Shown: piece after piece, positions 9,187 to 17,971 of the stretch
How the letters are laid out: every line of letters begins with the position of its first letter
How positions within the stretch are numbered: the first letter of the stretch is position 1
DNA from: UMGS1820 sp045614945
Lineage (GTDB): Bacteria > Bacillota > Clostridia > Monoglobales > Monoglobaceae
Direction of reading: 5' to 3'
Assembly: GCA_045614945.1 (NCBI GenBank)
Contig: JAZLDW010000026.1
Location: 1 to 64,000, forward strand
Length of the DNA: 64,000 nt
Translations under genes and position numbers: made by a program
The notes under the pieces: generated by a model
Seen by the model: only the letters and a program-made list of their open reading frames with translations
Databases searched by the model: none
What the model was told of the DNA's origin: nothing

Positions 9187-9972
9187 ATGGAAATATTAAG
9201 AATTGAAAACTTAAAAAAGCGCTTTGGCAAAACAGAGGTTTTAAATGGAGTTAACTTTTCTATGAACGAAGGCGAGGTTGTTTCTATAATCGGCTCTTCG
9301 GGCAGCGGAAAAACCACTCTCCTTCGTTGCATAAACTTTTTAGAACGTTCCGACGAAGGAAAGATTCTTCTCGATGGGGGACTATTGTTTGATGCCGCAA
9401 GCGATAAAAAGGTTTCTGCAGCCGAGTTACGCAAAAAACAGCTTAACTTTGGTCTTGTTTTTCAAGATTTTAACCTTTTTCCGCAATACAATGTAATCGA
9501 CAATGTAATGCTTGCGCCAAGACTTCTCGCAAAAGAGCGCAAGGATTTTAAAACAAACAAAAAAGAAATATACGACGAAATCCGCAAAAACGCCGAGGAT
9601 ATTCTCGCGCGTGTCGGACTTTCTGAAAAACTTGAAAATTACCCATGCGAGTTATCAGGTGGACAAAAGCAGCGTGTCTCTATAGCACGAGCACTTGCTC
9701 TCAAACCAAGAATTTTATTCTTCGATGAGCCTACCTCTGCCCTTGACCCAGAGCTGACAGGCGAAATACTTAAGGTAATCCGCGCACTTGCAGCAGAGAA
9801 TATTACAATGGTTATAGTTACTCACGAGATTGATTTTGCACAAAATGTTAGCGACAAGGTTATCTTTATGGCAGACGGCGTTGTAGTGGAATCCGGGACT
9901 CCTGACGAGGTAATCGGAAACCCGAAATTTGAGCGCACTCGTATGTTTTTACACAAACTTAACGATAAATAG
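9187..9972 (+). CDS. amino acid ABC transporter ATP-binding protein
   Basis: Energises the importer. 261 residues with Walker A GSSGSGKT (36-43), Q-loop VFQDFNLFPQ (near 93), signature LSGGQKQR (near 157), Walker B ILFFDEPTSALDP (near 177) and H-loop VTHEI (near 211). A stretch around residues 114-135 (KERKDFKTNKKEIYDEIRKN) is longer than in enteric GlnQ but is common in Clostridia. Its Shine-Dalgarno overlaps the end of the permease gene. Last gene of the operon. Confidence 0.95.
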   Translation: MEILRIENLKKRFGKTEVLNGVNFSMNEGEVVSIIGSSGSGKTTLLRCINFLERSDEGKILLDGGLLFDAASDKKVSAAELRKKQLNFGLVFQDFNLFPQYNVIDNVMLAPRLLAKERKDFKTNKKEIYDEIRKNAEDILARVGLSEKLENYPCELSGGQKQRVSIARALALKPRILFFDEPTSALDPELTGEILKVIRALAAENITMVIVTHEIDFAQNVSDKVIFMADGVVVESGTPDEVIGNPKFERTRMFLHKLNDK

Positions 9973-9984
9973 TTTTTTTGAGGC

Positions 9985-10018
9985 AAAAAATATGTTAATT
10001 TTTTAACAACTATTTTTT
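9985..10018 (+). terminator. AT-only hairpin after the ABC operon, possible terminator
   Basis: AAAAAATA (9985-9992) pairs with TATTTTTT (10011-10018) around an inner GTTAA/TTAAC hairpin. The stem has almost no GC, so termination strength is doubtful. Confidence 0.4.
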
Positions 10019-10027
10019 AAAAAAGCC

Positions 10028-10056
10028 TTGTATATTTTTATCATATAAGGTAAAAT
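10028..10056 (+). promoter_or_regulatory. candidate promoter of gap
   Basis: TTGTAT (10028-10033), 17-base spacer, TAAAAT (10051-10056). The -35 match is modest. A strong AGGAGG Shine-Dalgarno follows just before the gap ATG. Confidence 0.45.
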
Positions 10057-10117
10057 ATACAAAGTAGGTTTTTAACAACGCAAAATATTATATTTTATAT
10101 ATCAGGAGGTTTTTACT

Positions 10118-11128
10118 ATGTCAGTAAAAGTTGCTATTAATGGTTTTGGCCGTATAGGCCGTTTGGCTTTCCGTCAGATGTTTGGCGCAGAAGGCTATGA
10201 GGTAGTTGCAATCAACGACCTTACAGATCCTAAGATGCTTGCTCATCTTCTCAAGTATGACTCTTCACAGGGCAGATACGATGGTCATACCGTAGAAGCT
10301 GCTGATGGCGCAATCATTGTAGACGGCAAAAAAATTACAATCTACAGCGAGCCAAAAGCCGCTGATCTTCCTTGGGGAGAACTTGGCGTAGATGTTGTAC
10401 TTGAATGTACAGGTTTCTACTGCTCAAAAGAAAAGTCACAGGCACACATCGATGCAGGTGCTAAGAAAGTTGTTATTTCTGCACCGGCTGGCAACGACCT
10501 TAAGACTATCGTTTTCAGCGTAAACGAAGATACTCTTACAGCTGATGATACTATCATCTCTGCTGCATCATGTACAACAAACTGTCTTGCTCCTATGGCA
10601 AAGGCTCTTAACGACTTTGCTCCTATCCAGACAGGTATCATGGCTACAATCCATGCTTACACAGGCGACCAGATGATTCTTGACGGTCCTCACAGAAAGG
10701 GCGACCTCAGACGCGCAAGAGCAGGTGCTGTAAACATTGTTCCTAACTCAACAGGTGCTGCAAAGGCTATTGGCCTTGTTATTCCTGAGCTCAACGGTAA
10801 GCTCATCGGTGCTGCACAGAGAGTTCCTGTTCCTACAGGTTCTACAACAATCCTTACAGCTGTTGTTAAGGGCAGTGACATTACAAAGGATAGCATCAAT
10901 GCTGCTATGAAGGCTGCAGCTTCTGAGTCATTTGGCTACAACGAAGACGAAATCGTATCTTCAGATATCATCGGTATCAGATACGGCTCACTCTTCGATG
11001 CTACTCAGACAATGGTTGCTCAGATTTCTGACGACCTTTATGAGGTTCAGGTTGTTTCCTGGTATGACAACGAGAACAGCTACACCAGCCAGATGGTTAG
11101 AACAATCAAGTACTTCGCAGAACTCTAA
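10118..11128 (+). CDS. gap: glyceraldehyde-3-phosphate dehydrogenase
   Basis: Oxidises and phosphorylates glyceraldehyde-3-phosphate to 1,3-bisphosphoglycerate in glycolysis, NAD-dependent. 336 residues, normal length. Rossmann motif NGFGRIGR at residues 8-15; catalytic cysteine in ASCTTNCLAP near residue 152; downstream catalytic histidine region MATIHAYTGDQ; C-terminal WYDNENSYTSQMVRT. Codon use is strongly biased toward a small set, as expected for a highly expressed gene. Monocistronic, with its own promoter and a strong terminator. Confidence 0.98.
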   Translation: MSVKVAINGFGRIGRLAFRQMFGAEGYEVVAINDLTDPKMLAHLLKYDSSQGRYDGHTVEAADGAIIVDGKKITIYSEPKAADLPWGELGVDVVLECTGFYCSKEKSQAHIDAGAKKVVISAPAGNDLKTIVFSVNEDTLTADDTIISAASCTTNCLAPMAKALNDFAPIQTGIMATIHAYTGDQMILDGPHRKGDLRRARAGAVNIVPNSTGAAKAIGLVIPELNGKLIGAAQRVPVPTGSTTILTAVVKGSDITKDSINAAMKAAASESFGYNEDEIVSSDIIGIRYGSLFDATQTMVAQISDDLYEVQVVSWYDNENSYTSQMVRTIKYFAEL

Positions 11129-11140
11129 TCTGTATATTCA

Positions 11141-11172
11141 AAAAGGCGGTGCCAATCGGCACCGCCTTTTTT
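11141..11172. terminator. bidirectional terminator between gap and nth
   Basis: 13-bp GC-rich stem (11141-11153 with 11158-11170), loop AATC, A-run before and T-run after. It lies between the convergent genes gap and nth and touches the nth stop codon, so it can serve both strands. Confidence 0.92.
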
Positions 11173-11822
11173 TACACTCCAACCTTTGGGCAGATATGAT
11201 TGATTGGGCAGATGTCACACTTTGGGCCCCTCGCCATACAATACTCTCTGCCGTGATATACAAGACAATGGCAAAACTGTGACCAATCCTCTGGGGTTAA
11301 AAGTTTTTGCAAATCAAGTTCTATCTTATAAGGATCAGTATTTTTTGTCAGTCCCATTCTGTTTGACAGTCTAGTTGCATGTGTGTCCACCACAACTCCG
11401 GGGATACCAAAAAAGTCACCGAGGACAAGATTGGCTGTCTTTCTTCCCACTCCCGGCAGTTTTAAAAGCTCATCCATTGTTTTTGGCACTTCGCCGCCAT
11501 ACTCCTCTGTCAACATACGGCAGCATCCTATTATATTTTTTGCCTTGTTACGATAAAATCCTGTAGAGCGAATATCCTCTCTCAGTTCAAGTTCATCTGC
11601 ATTTGCAAAGTCATATACATCAGGATATTTTGCAAAAAGGGCAGGTGTAACCATATTCACTCTTGCATCCGTGCATTGCGCCGCAAGTTGAGTCGCAATG
11701 AGCAACTGCAGAGCATTATCGTATTCAAGAGTGCAATCTGCGTCACTGTATACCTCATTAAAAACCTTATTTATCTCTTCGGCTCGCGACCGCTTTGCCG
11801 CCAAACTCTCCCTCATACACAT
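11172..11822 (-). CDS. nth: endonuclease III, base-excision repair glycosylase/lyase
   Basis: Removes oxidised pyrimidines from DNA and cuts at the abasic site. 216 residues. The helix-hairpin-helix LPGVGRKTANLVL contains the catalytic lysine (near residue 128); the catalytic aspartate is in VDTHATRLSNR (near 147). The C-terminal four-cysteine iron-sulfur motif C-x6-C-x2-C-x5-C is intact (CMARGPKCDICPINHIC). The ATG at 11822 has an AGAGG site 5 bases away; ATG 11816 is an alternative. Convergent with gap and divergent from glyA. Confidence 0.96.
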   Translation of the reverse strand: MCMRESLAAKRSRAEEINKVFNEVYSDADCTLEYDNALQLLIATQLAAQCTDARVNMVTPALFAKYPDVYDFANADELELREDIRSTGFYRNKAKNIIGCCRMLTEEYGGEVPKTMDELLKLPGVGRKTANLVLGDFFGIPGVVVDTHATRLSNRMGLTKNTDPYKIELDLQKLLTPEDWSQFCHCLVYHGREYCMARGPKCDICPINHICPKVGV

Positions 11823-11870
11823 TCTTTCCTCTCAATTTACTGTATATATAGACAAACTTTTAAATTACTA

Positions 11871-11899
11871 TTGCAAAACTACCTATAATCAATTATAAT
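11871..11899 (+). promoter_or_regulatory. promoter of glyA
   Basis: TTGCAA (11871-11876), 17-base spacer, perfect TATAAT (11894-11899), about 50 bases upstream of the glyA start. Confidence 0.65.
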
Positions 11900-11953
11900 A
11901 TTAAATGAGATAATTTGCAATAATTAAAATTTCATATAAACGGAGGATAAGTG

Positions 11954-13192
11954 ATGTTTGAACTTGAAAACATTAAAAAATACGACCCTGAGGTAGCCGA
12001 GGCTATCAACAAGGAAATTAACAGACAAAGAAGCAAAATAGAACTGATTGCATCAGAAAACTTTGTCAGCCCTGCAGTTATGGAGGCAATGGGCACCCCA
12101 CTTACAAACAAGTATGCAGAGGGATATCCCGGCAAGCGCTACTATGGTGGTTGTGAATATGTTGATATTGTCGAGGACTTGGCGATAGAGCGCGCAAAGG
12201 AGCTCTTCGGAGCTGAATTTGCAAATGTTCAGCCGCACTCAGGTGCATCTGCAAACCTTGCAGTTTTCTTTGCGGCTATGGAGCCGGGTGACACATACCT
12301 TGGTATGAATCTTGCTCACGGCGGACACCTCAGCCATGGTTCACCCGTAAATATATCGGGTAAATACTTTAATGTTGTCCCATACGGAGTAAATGACGAG
12401 ACACATATGATAGATTATGACGAGGTAAGACGCCTTGCCCACGAGAACAAGCCAAAGCTTATCCTAGCAGGCGCAAGTGCTTATGCCCGTGAAATTGACT
12501 TTGCAAAATTCCGCGAAATCGCTGACGAGGTTGGCGCATATCTTATGGTTGATATGGCTCATATCGCAGGTCTTGTTGCGGCAGGTCTTCACCAGAGCCC
12601 TGTACCTTACGCAGACTTTGTAACCACAACAACCCACAAGACATTAAGAGGTCCAAGAGGCGGTCTTATCCTCTGCAAAGAAGAATATGGTGCAATGATT
12701 AACAAGGCTGTATTCCCCGGATGTCAGGGCGGACCTTTGATGCATGTAATTGCCGGCAAGGCAGTATGTCTTAAAGAAGCTCTCTCACCTGAGTTTAAAG
12801 CATATCAGACTCAAGTTAAGGCTAATGCTACTAAACTTGCATCAGAACTTATGGCAAGAGATATCGACATCGTATCAGGCGGCACAGACAACCACCTTAT
12901 GCTTGTAAGCCTCTTAAAGCAGGACAAAACAGGCAAAGAGGTTGAAGCAAATCTTGATAAGGTTGGCATCACCTGTAACAAGAACACAATCCCCAACGAC
13001 CCCAAGAGCCCATTTGTTACAAGTGGCGTAAGACTTGGTACTCCTGCCGTTACAACAAGAGGATTTAAAGAAGAAGATATGACAGAGGTTGCTGATTTGA
13101 TTTCTATGGTAATTAAAGACTTTGACGGCACCTGCGATGAAGTTGCAGACCGCGTTCAGGCTCTCTGCAAGAAGCATCCGCTTTATGAATAA
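11954..13192 (+). CDS. glyA: serine hydroxymethyltransferase
   Basis: PLP enzyme that interconverts serine and glycine and loads one-carbon units onto tetrahydrofolate. 412 residues from the ATG at 11954, which has GGAGG 7 bases upstream; a GTG three bases earlier is too close to that site. The PLP lysine is in TTTTHKTLRGPRGG (near residue 230); ELIASENFVSPAV and YAEGYPGKRYYGG are family hallmarks. Ends inside the start of rarA, which overlaps it by 8 bases. Confidence 0.97.
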   Translation: MFELENIKKYDPEVAEAINKEINRQRSKIELIASENFVSPAVMEAMGTPLTNKYAEGYPGKRYYGGCEYVDIVEDLAIERAKELFGAEFANVQPHSGASANLAVFFAAMEPGDTYLGMNLAHGGHLSHGSPVNISGKYFNVVPYGVNDETHMIDYDEVRRLAHENKPKLILAGASAYAREIDFAKFREIADEVGAYLMVDMAHIAGLVAAGLHQSPVPYADFVTTTTHKTLRGPRGGLILCKEEYGAMINKAVFPGCQGGPLMHVIAGKAVCLKEALSPEFKAYQTQVKANATKLASELMARDIDIVSGGTDNHLMLVSLLKQDKTGKEVEANLDKVGITCNKNTIPNDPKSPFVTSGVRLGTPAVTTRGFKEEDMTEVADLISMVIKDFDGTCDEVADRVQALCKKHPLYE

Positions 13193-14465
13193 GCCTCTTG
13201 CAGACAGAATTCGCCCCACTTGCCTTGATGATGTTGCGGGACAACGCCACATCCTCGGTAAAGGTCGAATTTTAAGAAACATAATCGAGAGCGGGAAAAT
13301 CCCATGCATGATTTTCTATGGCCCGTCTGGCACAGGCAAGACAACGGTTGCAAATATTGCGGCAGCTATCAGCAATCGTCCCCTCTATCGCCTCAATGCA
13401 ACAAATGCATCGGTTGCCGACATAAAGGCAATTGTAAAAGAGAGCGAGGGCCTGTTTGGACAGGACGGTGTGCTTTTATATCTGGATGAAATTCAAAACT
13501 TCAACAAAAAGCAACAACAATCTTTGCTTGAGTATACAGAGAACGGAAAAATAACACTGATTGCAAGTACTACTGAAAACCCATATTTTTATGTATATAA
13601 TGCAATCCTTAGCAGAAGCACAGTGTTTGAGTTTCGTCCGCTTACAAACGAAGATATCTGCGATGTACTCAGGCGTGCAATTAAGATTCTTCAGAAAGAA
13701 GACTTCCGGGAAGATTCTCTTGTTGCCGAAGAAGATTTTATCTATGCCATTGCAGAAAAATCAGGCGGCGATGTAAGACGCGCACTCAACTCTCTTGAAC
13801 TTGCAGTGTGCTATACCGTTCCCAATGCCGACGGCATGATTGTTCTCACCCCTGAAGTTGCAGAACAATGCACACAAAAAAAAGTTTTTCAATATGACAA
13901 GATGGGCGACAGTCACTACGATATACTAAGTGGCTTTCAAAAATCAATCAGAGGCAGCGACCCCGACGCAGCGGTTCATTATCTGGCACGGCTTGTGGCG
14001 GCTGATGATATTCAGTCAATTTGCAGGCGCCTTATGGTCGTAGCGTGCGAGGACGTAGGCCTTGCTTATCCAAGCGCAATAACGATTGTAAAGTCCTGTG
14101 TGGATAGTGCGCTTATGCTTGGTTTCCCTGAAGCGAGAATACCTCTTGCTCATGCGACAGTATTGCTTGCCACCGCTCCTAAATCAAACTCTGCTTATAT
14201 GGCTATTAACTCTGCTCTTTATGACATAGAACATATGGACACAGGCTCAATCCCAAGACAACTACAGAATAAACATCTTGACGGTGAGGGTGATTTGACG
14301 AAGGGACAGAACTATCTCTATCCCCACGATTATCCAAATCATTATGTTAAGCAGCAATATATGCCTGACAAGATAAAGGACAAAACCTACTATACTGCGG
14401 GCAACAACAAAGCAGAACAAAACGCAAAAGAATATTGGGATAACATAAAAAAGGGCAACCGATAA
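13185..14465 (+). CDS. rarA: replication-associated recombination protein A (AAA+ ATPase)
   Basis: RarA/MgsA-family clamp-loader-like ATPase that acts at stalled replication forks. 426 residues from ATG 13185, which overlaps the glyA stop and suggests translational coupling; longer in-frame starts lie well inside glyA and are unlikely. Walker A GPSGTGKTT near residue 45, Walker B LLYLDEIQNF near 100, sensor-1 ASTTENPYF near 126, and the family C-terminal region with PKSNSAYMAIN and YLYPHDYPNHYV. Confidence 0.94.
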   Translation: MNKPLADRIRPTCLDDVAGQRHILGKGRILRNIIESGKIPCMIFYGPSGTGKTTVANIAAAISNRPLYRLNATNASVADIKAIVKESEGLFGQDGVLLYLDEIQNFNKKQQQSLLEYTENGKITLIASTTENPYFYVYNAILSRSTVFEFRPLTNEDICDVLRRAIKILQKEDFREDSLVAEEDFIYAIAEKSGGDVRRALNSLELAVCYTVPNADGMIVLTPEVAEQCTQKKVFQYDKMGDSHYDILSGFQKSIRGSDPDAAVHYLARLVAADDIQSICRRLMVVACEDVGLAYPSAITIVKSCVDSALMLGFPEARIPLAHATVLLATAPKSNSAYMAINSALYDIEHMDTGSIPRQLQNKHLDGEGDLTKGQNYLYPHDYPNHYVKQQYMPDKIKDKTYYTAGNNKAEQNAKEYWDNIKKGNR

Positions 14466-14477
14466 GGTTGCCCTTTT
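14449..14477. terminator. bidirectional terminator between rarA and rqcP
   Basis: 12-bp stem (14449-14460 with 14466-14477), loop GATAA that contains the rarA stop codon, A-run and T-run on either side. Lies between convergent genes. Confidence 0.88.
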
Positions 14478-14482
14478 AATCT

Positions 14483-14725
14483 TTATTCAACTGTTTCGTA
14501 CATTCCTCTTGCGTCATCCTTAAACGCAGTATCCTTTACCTCTAAAACTCGTACCGTAAGGGGTCTTACACCAAACAATATAGTAATTTCGTCTCCTACT
14601 TTCACATCATAAGATGCTCTTGCCACCTTACCGTTTACGCTGACGCGTCCGCCGTCGCAAGCCTCATTTGCAACAGTTCTTCTCTTTATCAGTCTTGAAA
14701 CCTTTAAGTATTTATCAAGTCTCAT
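14483..14725 (-). CDS. rqcP: S4-domain RNA-binding protein RqcP (YabO family)
   Basis: Small S4 protein that in Bacillus works with RqcH in ribosome-associated quality control, stabilising peptidyl-tRNA during alanine tailing of stalled chains. 80 residues, almost entirely the S4 fold, starting MRLDKYLKVSRLIKRRT and continuing through GGRVSVNGK and VKVGDEI. It lies immediately downstream of mazG (adjacent, no gap). The order flippase-mazG-rqcP is the same as yabM-yabN-yabO of Bacillus subtilis, which supports the RqcP assignment over the related Hsp15. Confidence 0.9.
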   Translation of the reverse strand: MRLDKYLKVSRLIKRRTVANEACDGGRVSVNGKVARASYDVKVGDEITILFGVRPLTVRVLEVKDTAFKDDARGMYETVE

Positions 14726-15379
14726 TTATTTTTTCTCCTCAAACTTTTCAAACTCGTCAATATACTTTCTTAAATATCCCGACAGCGCAACCTCTGCGTC
14801 TATATCACACCTGTTACACGCCGATATAATCTTAAAGAGTAATTCTCCAAACTCTTCCTCTGTTTTTGCGCCAACCTCTGCATCGAGTCTTTCATATCCA
14901 TTCTTTACCGCCTTTTTCTCTACCTTCTGGGCACGCATAAGTGATGGCAGATATGCAGACACGCCACGCATCTCGTCAGCTATTGTTCCCTGGTCACGAT
15001 CTGCCCTTTTTATAGCATCCCAATTTTTAATAACCGTCTCGCTGTCCTCTGCTTCTACATCTCCAAATACATGAGGGTGACGATGTATCAACTTACGACA
15101 GATTGCGTCAGTCACATCATCCATTTCATACTCTCCGTCATCCTTCGCAATCTGCGCATGCAAAACAACCTGCAAGAGAACATCTCCGCTCTCATCGGCT
15201 ATCTTTTCTGGTTTTTTTCCATCTATTGCCTCGACAAGCTCGTAAGCCTCTTCTATCATGCTCTTGCGTATGCTCTCGTGGGTCTGCTCCATATCCCATG
15301 GACATCCGCCGGGCGCACGCAGTTTTGCAACAATGTCAACAAGCTCATCAAATGTGTATTTTCCATCTTTATATTTCAT
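14726..15379 (-). CDS. mazG: nucleoside triphosphate pyrophosphohydrolase MazG
   Basis: House-cleaning enzyme that hydrolyses (d)NTPs to monophosphate and pyrophosphate. 217 residues from ATG 15379, which has AAAAAGG 8 bases upstream; a GTG at 15388 overlaps that site. The N-terminal MazG core has GGCPWDMEQTH (near residue 24) and the metal-binding EEAYELVEAI plus ESGDVLLQVVLHA (E-x-x-D pattern). In Bacillus YabN a methyltransferase domain is fused before MazG; that domain is absent here. Member of the flippase-mazG-rqcP operon. Confidence 0.93.
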   Translation of the reverse strand: MKYKDGKYTFDELVDIVAKLRAPGGCPWDMEQTHESIRKSMIEEAYELVEAIDGKKPEKIADESGDVLLQVVLHAQIAKDDGEYEMDDVTDAICRKLIHRHPHVFGDVEAEDSETVIKNWDAIKRADRDQGTIADEMRGVSAYLPSLMRAQKVEKKAVKNGYERLDAEVGAKTEEEFGELLFKIISACNRCDIDAEVALSGYLRKYIDEFEKFEEKK

Positions 15380-15397
15380 TTGTATCACCTTTTTGCC

Positions 15398-17137
15398 CTA
15401 TTTAATCAGTTTATATTTCTCAAGAACTCCTGCAATCCTCTCGCCTTTTGGAAGCATCATTATGTCCTCTTTTTTAACTGCCGAAATTGCAAATACCGCC
15501 ACTGCATAAACTATTGCGCATATGCCAATCTCTACAAGACACAACAGTTTGCCGACAGGCAGGAATGTCGCCATTACAAAACCTGCTGCGCCCATGATTA
15601 ACGCTGCAAATATAGGCTTGATTACAAAACTGTTCCATTTGAATTCTATTCCCGCTACCTTGATTATTGATATAACATTTAAAACCGCGATAATCAAATA
15701 GCATACTCCCGTACCAACAGGGGCACCGTCTATCCCCAAATATGGTATGCAAAGATAGTTGACTATAATCTTTACAGCTCCGCCTATGACCATATGTATA
15801 ACAGGTTTATACACCTTGCCGTAAGCCTGCAAAATTGCATTGGATACCTGAACAACCCCCACTGGGATAATCGCAAGGGACAATATCTCTAGAACTGTAT
15901 GGGCGTTATAATCGCCAAAGAGAAAACTCAGTATCTCTCTTGACAAAACCGCCATACCTATCGCACATGGCGCCGCAAACAAAACTGCAATTCTGATCGT
16001 GCTCTCTGTAATCGTCTTTGCATCTACCTTCTTTGCTCTTGCAACCGCCGCAGAGATGGCAGGCACAACACTTGTACCAAGTGCCACAACCAGTGTCAGC
16101 GGAAGATTAAACATTGTGAGTGCCTTGCCTGTATACATACCATAAAGCGTTGCCGCCTTTTGAGTTAAGAGTTCTGCTCCGCTCCACCCCTCCGTCACCA
16201 TCTTTTCAAAGAAGGATGATCCTCTCTCGAACATATAAGCATATGTATCAAAAACCTCAGGGCGTACCACAAGACGATGGCTGATTGTACCCATATCAAT
16301 AAGCGTGGTAAGACTTGAAACCGACGCACCTATTGTGATGGGTATTGCAATTTTTACAAGCTCTTTAAGAATTGTTTTGCTGTCGCGACTCTTTTCCTCA
16401 TCTATTGGATTGAGCCTTTTTCTTCGGTGAACGATGTATATAACGCTAAGCAAGAGGCAGGACAAAAGCGTTCCGACAGTTACACCAAAAATTGCACCCG
16501 CTGATGCAAACACGGTTTGAGTATGGGGTGAGTTAATCTCTCTTGCATTAAAATCTACAAGACTAATTAGAGATCCATTTACGCTCATGCTCATAAAAAT
16601 CCATGCGCCAATCAAACCAATAAGCATCTTACCCGTAGATTCTATAACCTCACTAAATGCAGTCGGATACATATTCTGTCTACCCTGAAAATATCCGCGG
16701 TACGCAGATGTCATGGCAACAAAAAATACTGCCGGCGCAATAGTTGTTATACCAAGTGTAGCATCAGGGATTCCAACAAGTTTTGCAAGGGTGTCAGCAA
16801 AGACAAACATAACAAGCGTACCAACAAGACCTACTACTGACAAAAATCCAAGTGCAACTCTGAAAATCTTGCGCGACTCTCTCTCTGCACCTCTTGCAGC
16901 GCTCTCTGATACCATCTTTGAAATCGCAACCGGAAACCCTGCTGTTGCAATAATAAACATAAATGTGTATATCTGATAGGCAACATTGAAATAGCCGCTT
17001 CCGTCATCTCCAATAAGATTTATAAGCGGAACCTTGAAAAACGCCCCAATTATCTTTACTATCAGATTTGCAAATCCAAGAACAAGTGCTCCCTTTACAA
17101 AGCTCTGCCCGTTTATGGAATTTTTCTTGTCTGACAT
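15398..17137 (-). CDS. SpoVB/YabM-family polysaccharide (lipid-linked) flippase
   Basis: MOP-superfamily membrane transporter of 579 residues with about 14 hydrophobic segments, beginning with GALVLGFANLIVKIIGAFFKVPL near residue 15. The family moves lipid-linked cell-wall or spore-cortex precursors across the membrane. Its position directly upstream of mazG and rqcP and next to spoVT matches YabM of Bacillus subtilis; SpoVB is the closest alternative. An AGGTGAT Shine-Dalgarno is 6 bases before the ATG. First gene of a three-gene minus-strand operon, divergent from spoVT. Confidence 0.88.
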   Translation of the reverse strand: MSDKKNSINGQSFVKGALVLGFANLIVKIIGAFFKVPLINLIGDDGSGYFNVAYQIYTFMFIIATAGFPVAISKMVSESAARGAERESRKIFRVALGFLSVVGLVGTLVMFVFADTLAKLVGIPDATLGITTIAPAVFFVAMTSAYRGYFQGRQNMYPTAFSEVIESTGKMLIGLIGAWIFMSMSVNGSLISLVDFNAREINSPHTQTVFASAGAIFGVTVGTLLSCLLLSVIYIVHRRKRLNPIDEEKSRDSKTILKELVKIAIPITIGASVSSLTTLIDMGTISHRLVVRPEVFDTYAYMFERGSSFFEKMVTEGWSGAELLTQKAATLYGMYTGKALTMFNLPLTLVVALGTSVVPAISAAVARAKKVDAKTITESTIRIAVLFAAPCAIGMAVLSREILSFLFGDYNAHTVLEILSLAIIPVGVVQVSNAILQAYGKVYKPVIHMVIGGAVKIIVNYLCIPYLGIDGAPVGTGVCYLIIAVLNVISIIKVAGIEFKWNSFVIKPIFAALIMGAAGFVMATFLPVGKLLCLVEIGICAIVYAVAVFAISAVKKEDIMMLPKGERIAGVLEKYKLIK

Positions 17138-17337
17138 TTTATCACCTCATAATATATCGATAAGCTCATAGTTGTTAATTATTACAAGTATACACTACTT
17201 TTTTTTAAAAAACAACCAAAACACCATAAATTTTTTATAACATAGTCATTACAGAGATTTTCCCAAGCATTTCCTTACATAAAAATTCCTTGTTTGCACA
17301 AAATAGCATTGTAATATTTAATACAAGGAGTTTTACA

Positions 17338-17874
17338 ATGAAAGCAACAGGAATTGTAAGAAGAATAGACGACCTCGGTCGCATAGTTATTCCAAAAGAA
17401 ATCCGCCGCACAATGCGTATACACGAGGGCGACCCGCTTGAAATTTATACTGATAGTGGCGGAACCGTTATTTTTAAAAAATACTCACCAATCGGCGAGC
17501 TCGGCGAGTTTGCCACGCAGTACGCAGAATCACTTGCAAAATCATCAGGTCTTGCGGCTTGTATAACCGACAAAGACAATATTATCGCAGTATCCGGTGC
17601 ACCAAAAAAGGAGCTGCGCGAGAAAAAAATTTCGGCTGAACTTGAGAAAATTATGCAAAGCAAATCCATATTTCTCTCAGGTCCTGGTGCAAGAAGCATT
17701 TCGATATCTAATGATACCGACAAATACGAAGCAGGGGTAATTGCCCCCATCGTATATGACGGTGACAGCATTGGTTCGGTCGTTTTTATTGCAGAGCCAT
17801 CTGCAAAAATCGGTGAGGTTGAATCAAAACTTGCGGAGACTGCTGCTTCTTTTTTAGGAAAAACAATGGAGTAG
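17338..17874 (+). CDS. spoVT: stage V sporulation regulator SpoVT
   Basis: AbrB-family transcription factor that modulates forespore gene expression late in sporulation. 178 residues. The first 50 form the swapped-hairpin DNA-binding domain (MKATGIVRRIDDLGRIVIPK), the rest a GAF-like sensor domain. The start at 17338 has AAGGAG 7 bases upstream; an upstream in-frame start has no such support. Its presence suggests a spore former. Divergent from the flippase operon; a candidate CATTGTA element occurs upstream but no convincing forespore promoter could be assembled. Confidence 0.93.
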   Translation: MKATGIVRRIDDLGRIVIPKEIRRTMRIHEGDPLEIYTDSGGTVIFKKYSPIGELGEFATQYAESLAKSSGLAACITDKDNIIAVSGAPKKELREKKISAELEKIMQSKSIFLSGPGARSISISNDTDKYEAGVIAPIVYDGDSIGSVVFIAEPSAKIGEVESKLAETAASFLGKTME

Positions 17875-17882
17875 CTCTGCAT

Positions 17883-17921
17883 AAGTGCAATGGTTTTACT
17901 AAAAATCATTGCACTTTTTTT
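17883..17921 (+). terminator. terminator after spoVT
   Basis: 15-bp stem (17883-17897 with 17902-17916 region, one G-U pair) starting AAGTGCAATG and followed by seven T. Confidence 0.9.
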
Positions 17922-17971
17922 ATGAATATGTTAAAATACAAGTATCAAACACGAAAGGCTGCAAAAAGCTT

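Noticed and set aside
15071..15601. Plus-strand reading frame of 176 codons across mazG and the flippase gene
   Set aside because: It overlaps two recognised genes and is rich in Cys, His and Phe, typical of an antisense frame.
17138..17337. Sigma-G promoter upstream of spoVT
   Set aside because: A CATTGTA sequence fits the -10 pattern but no matching -35 was found at the required distance.
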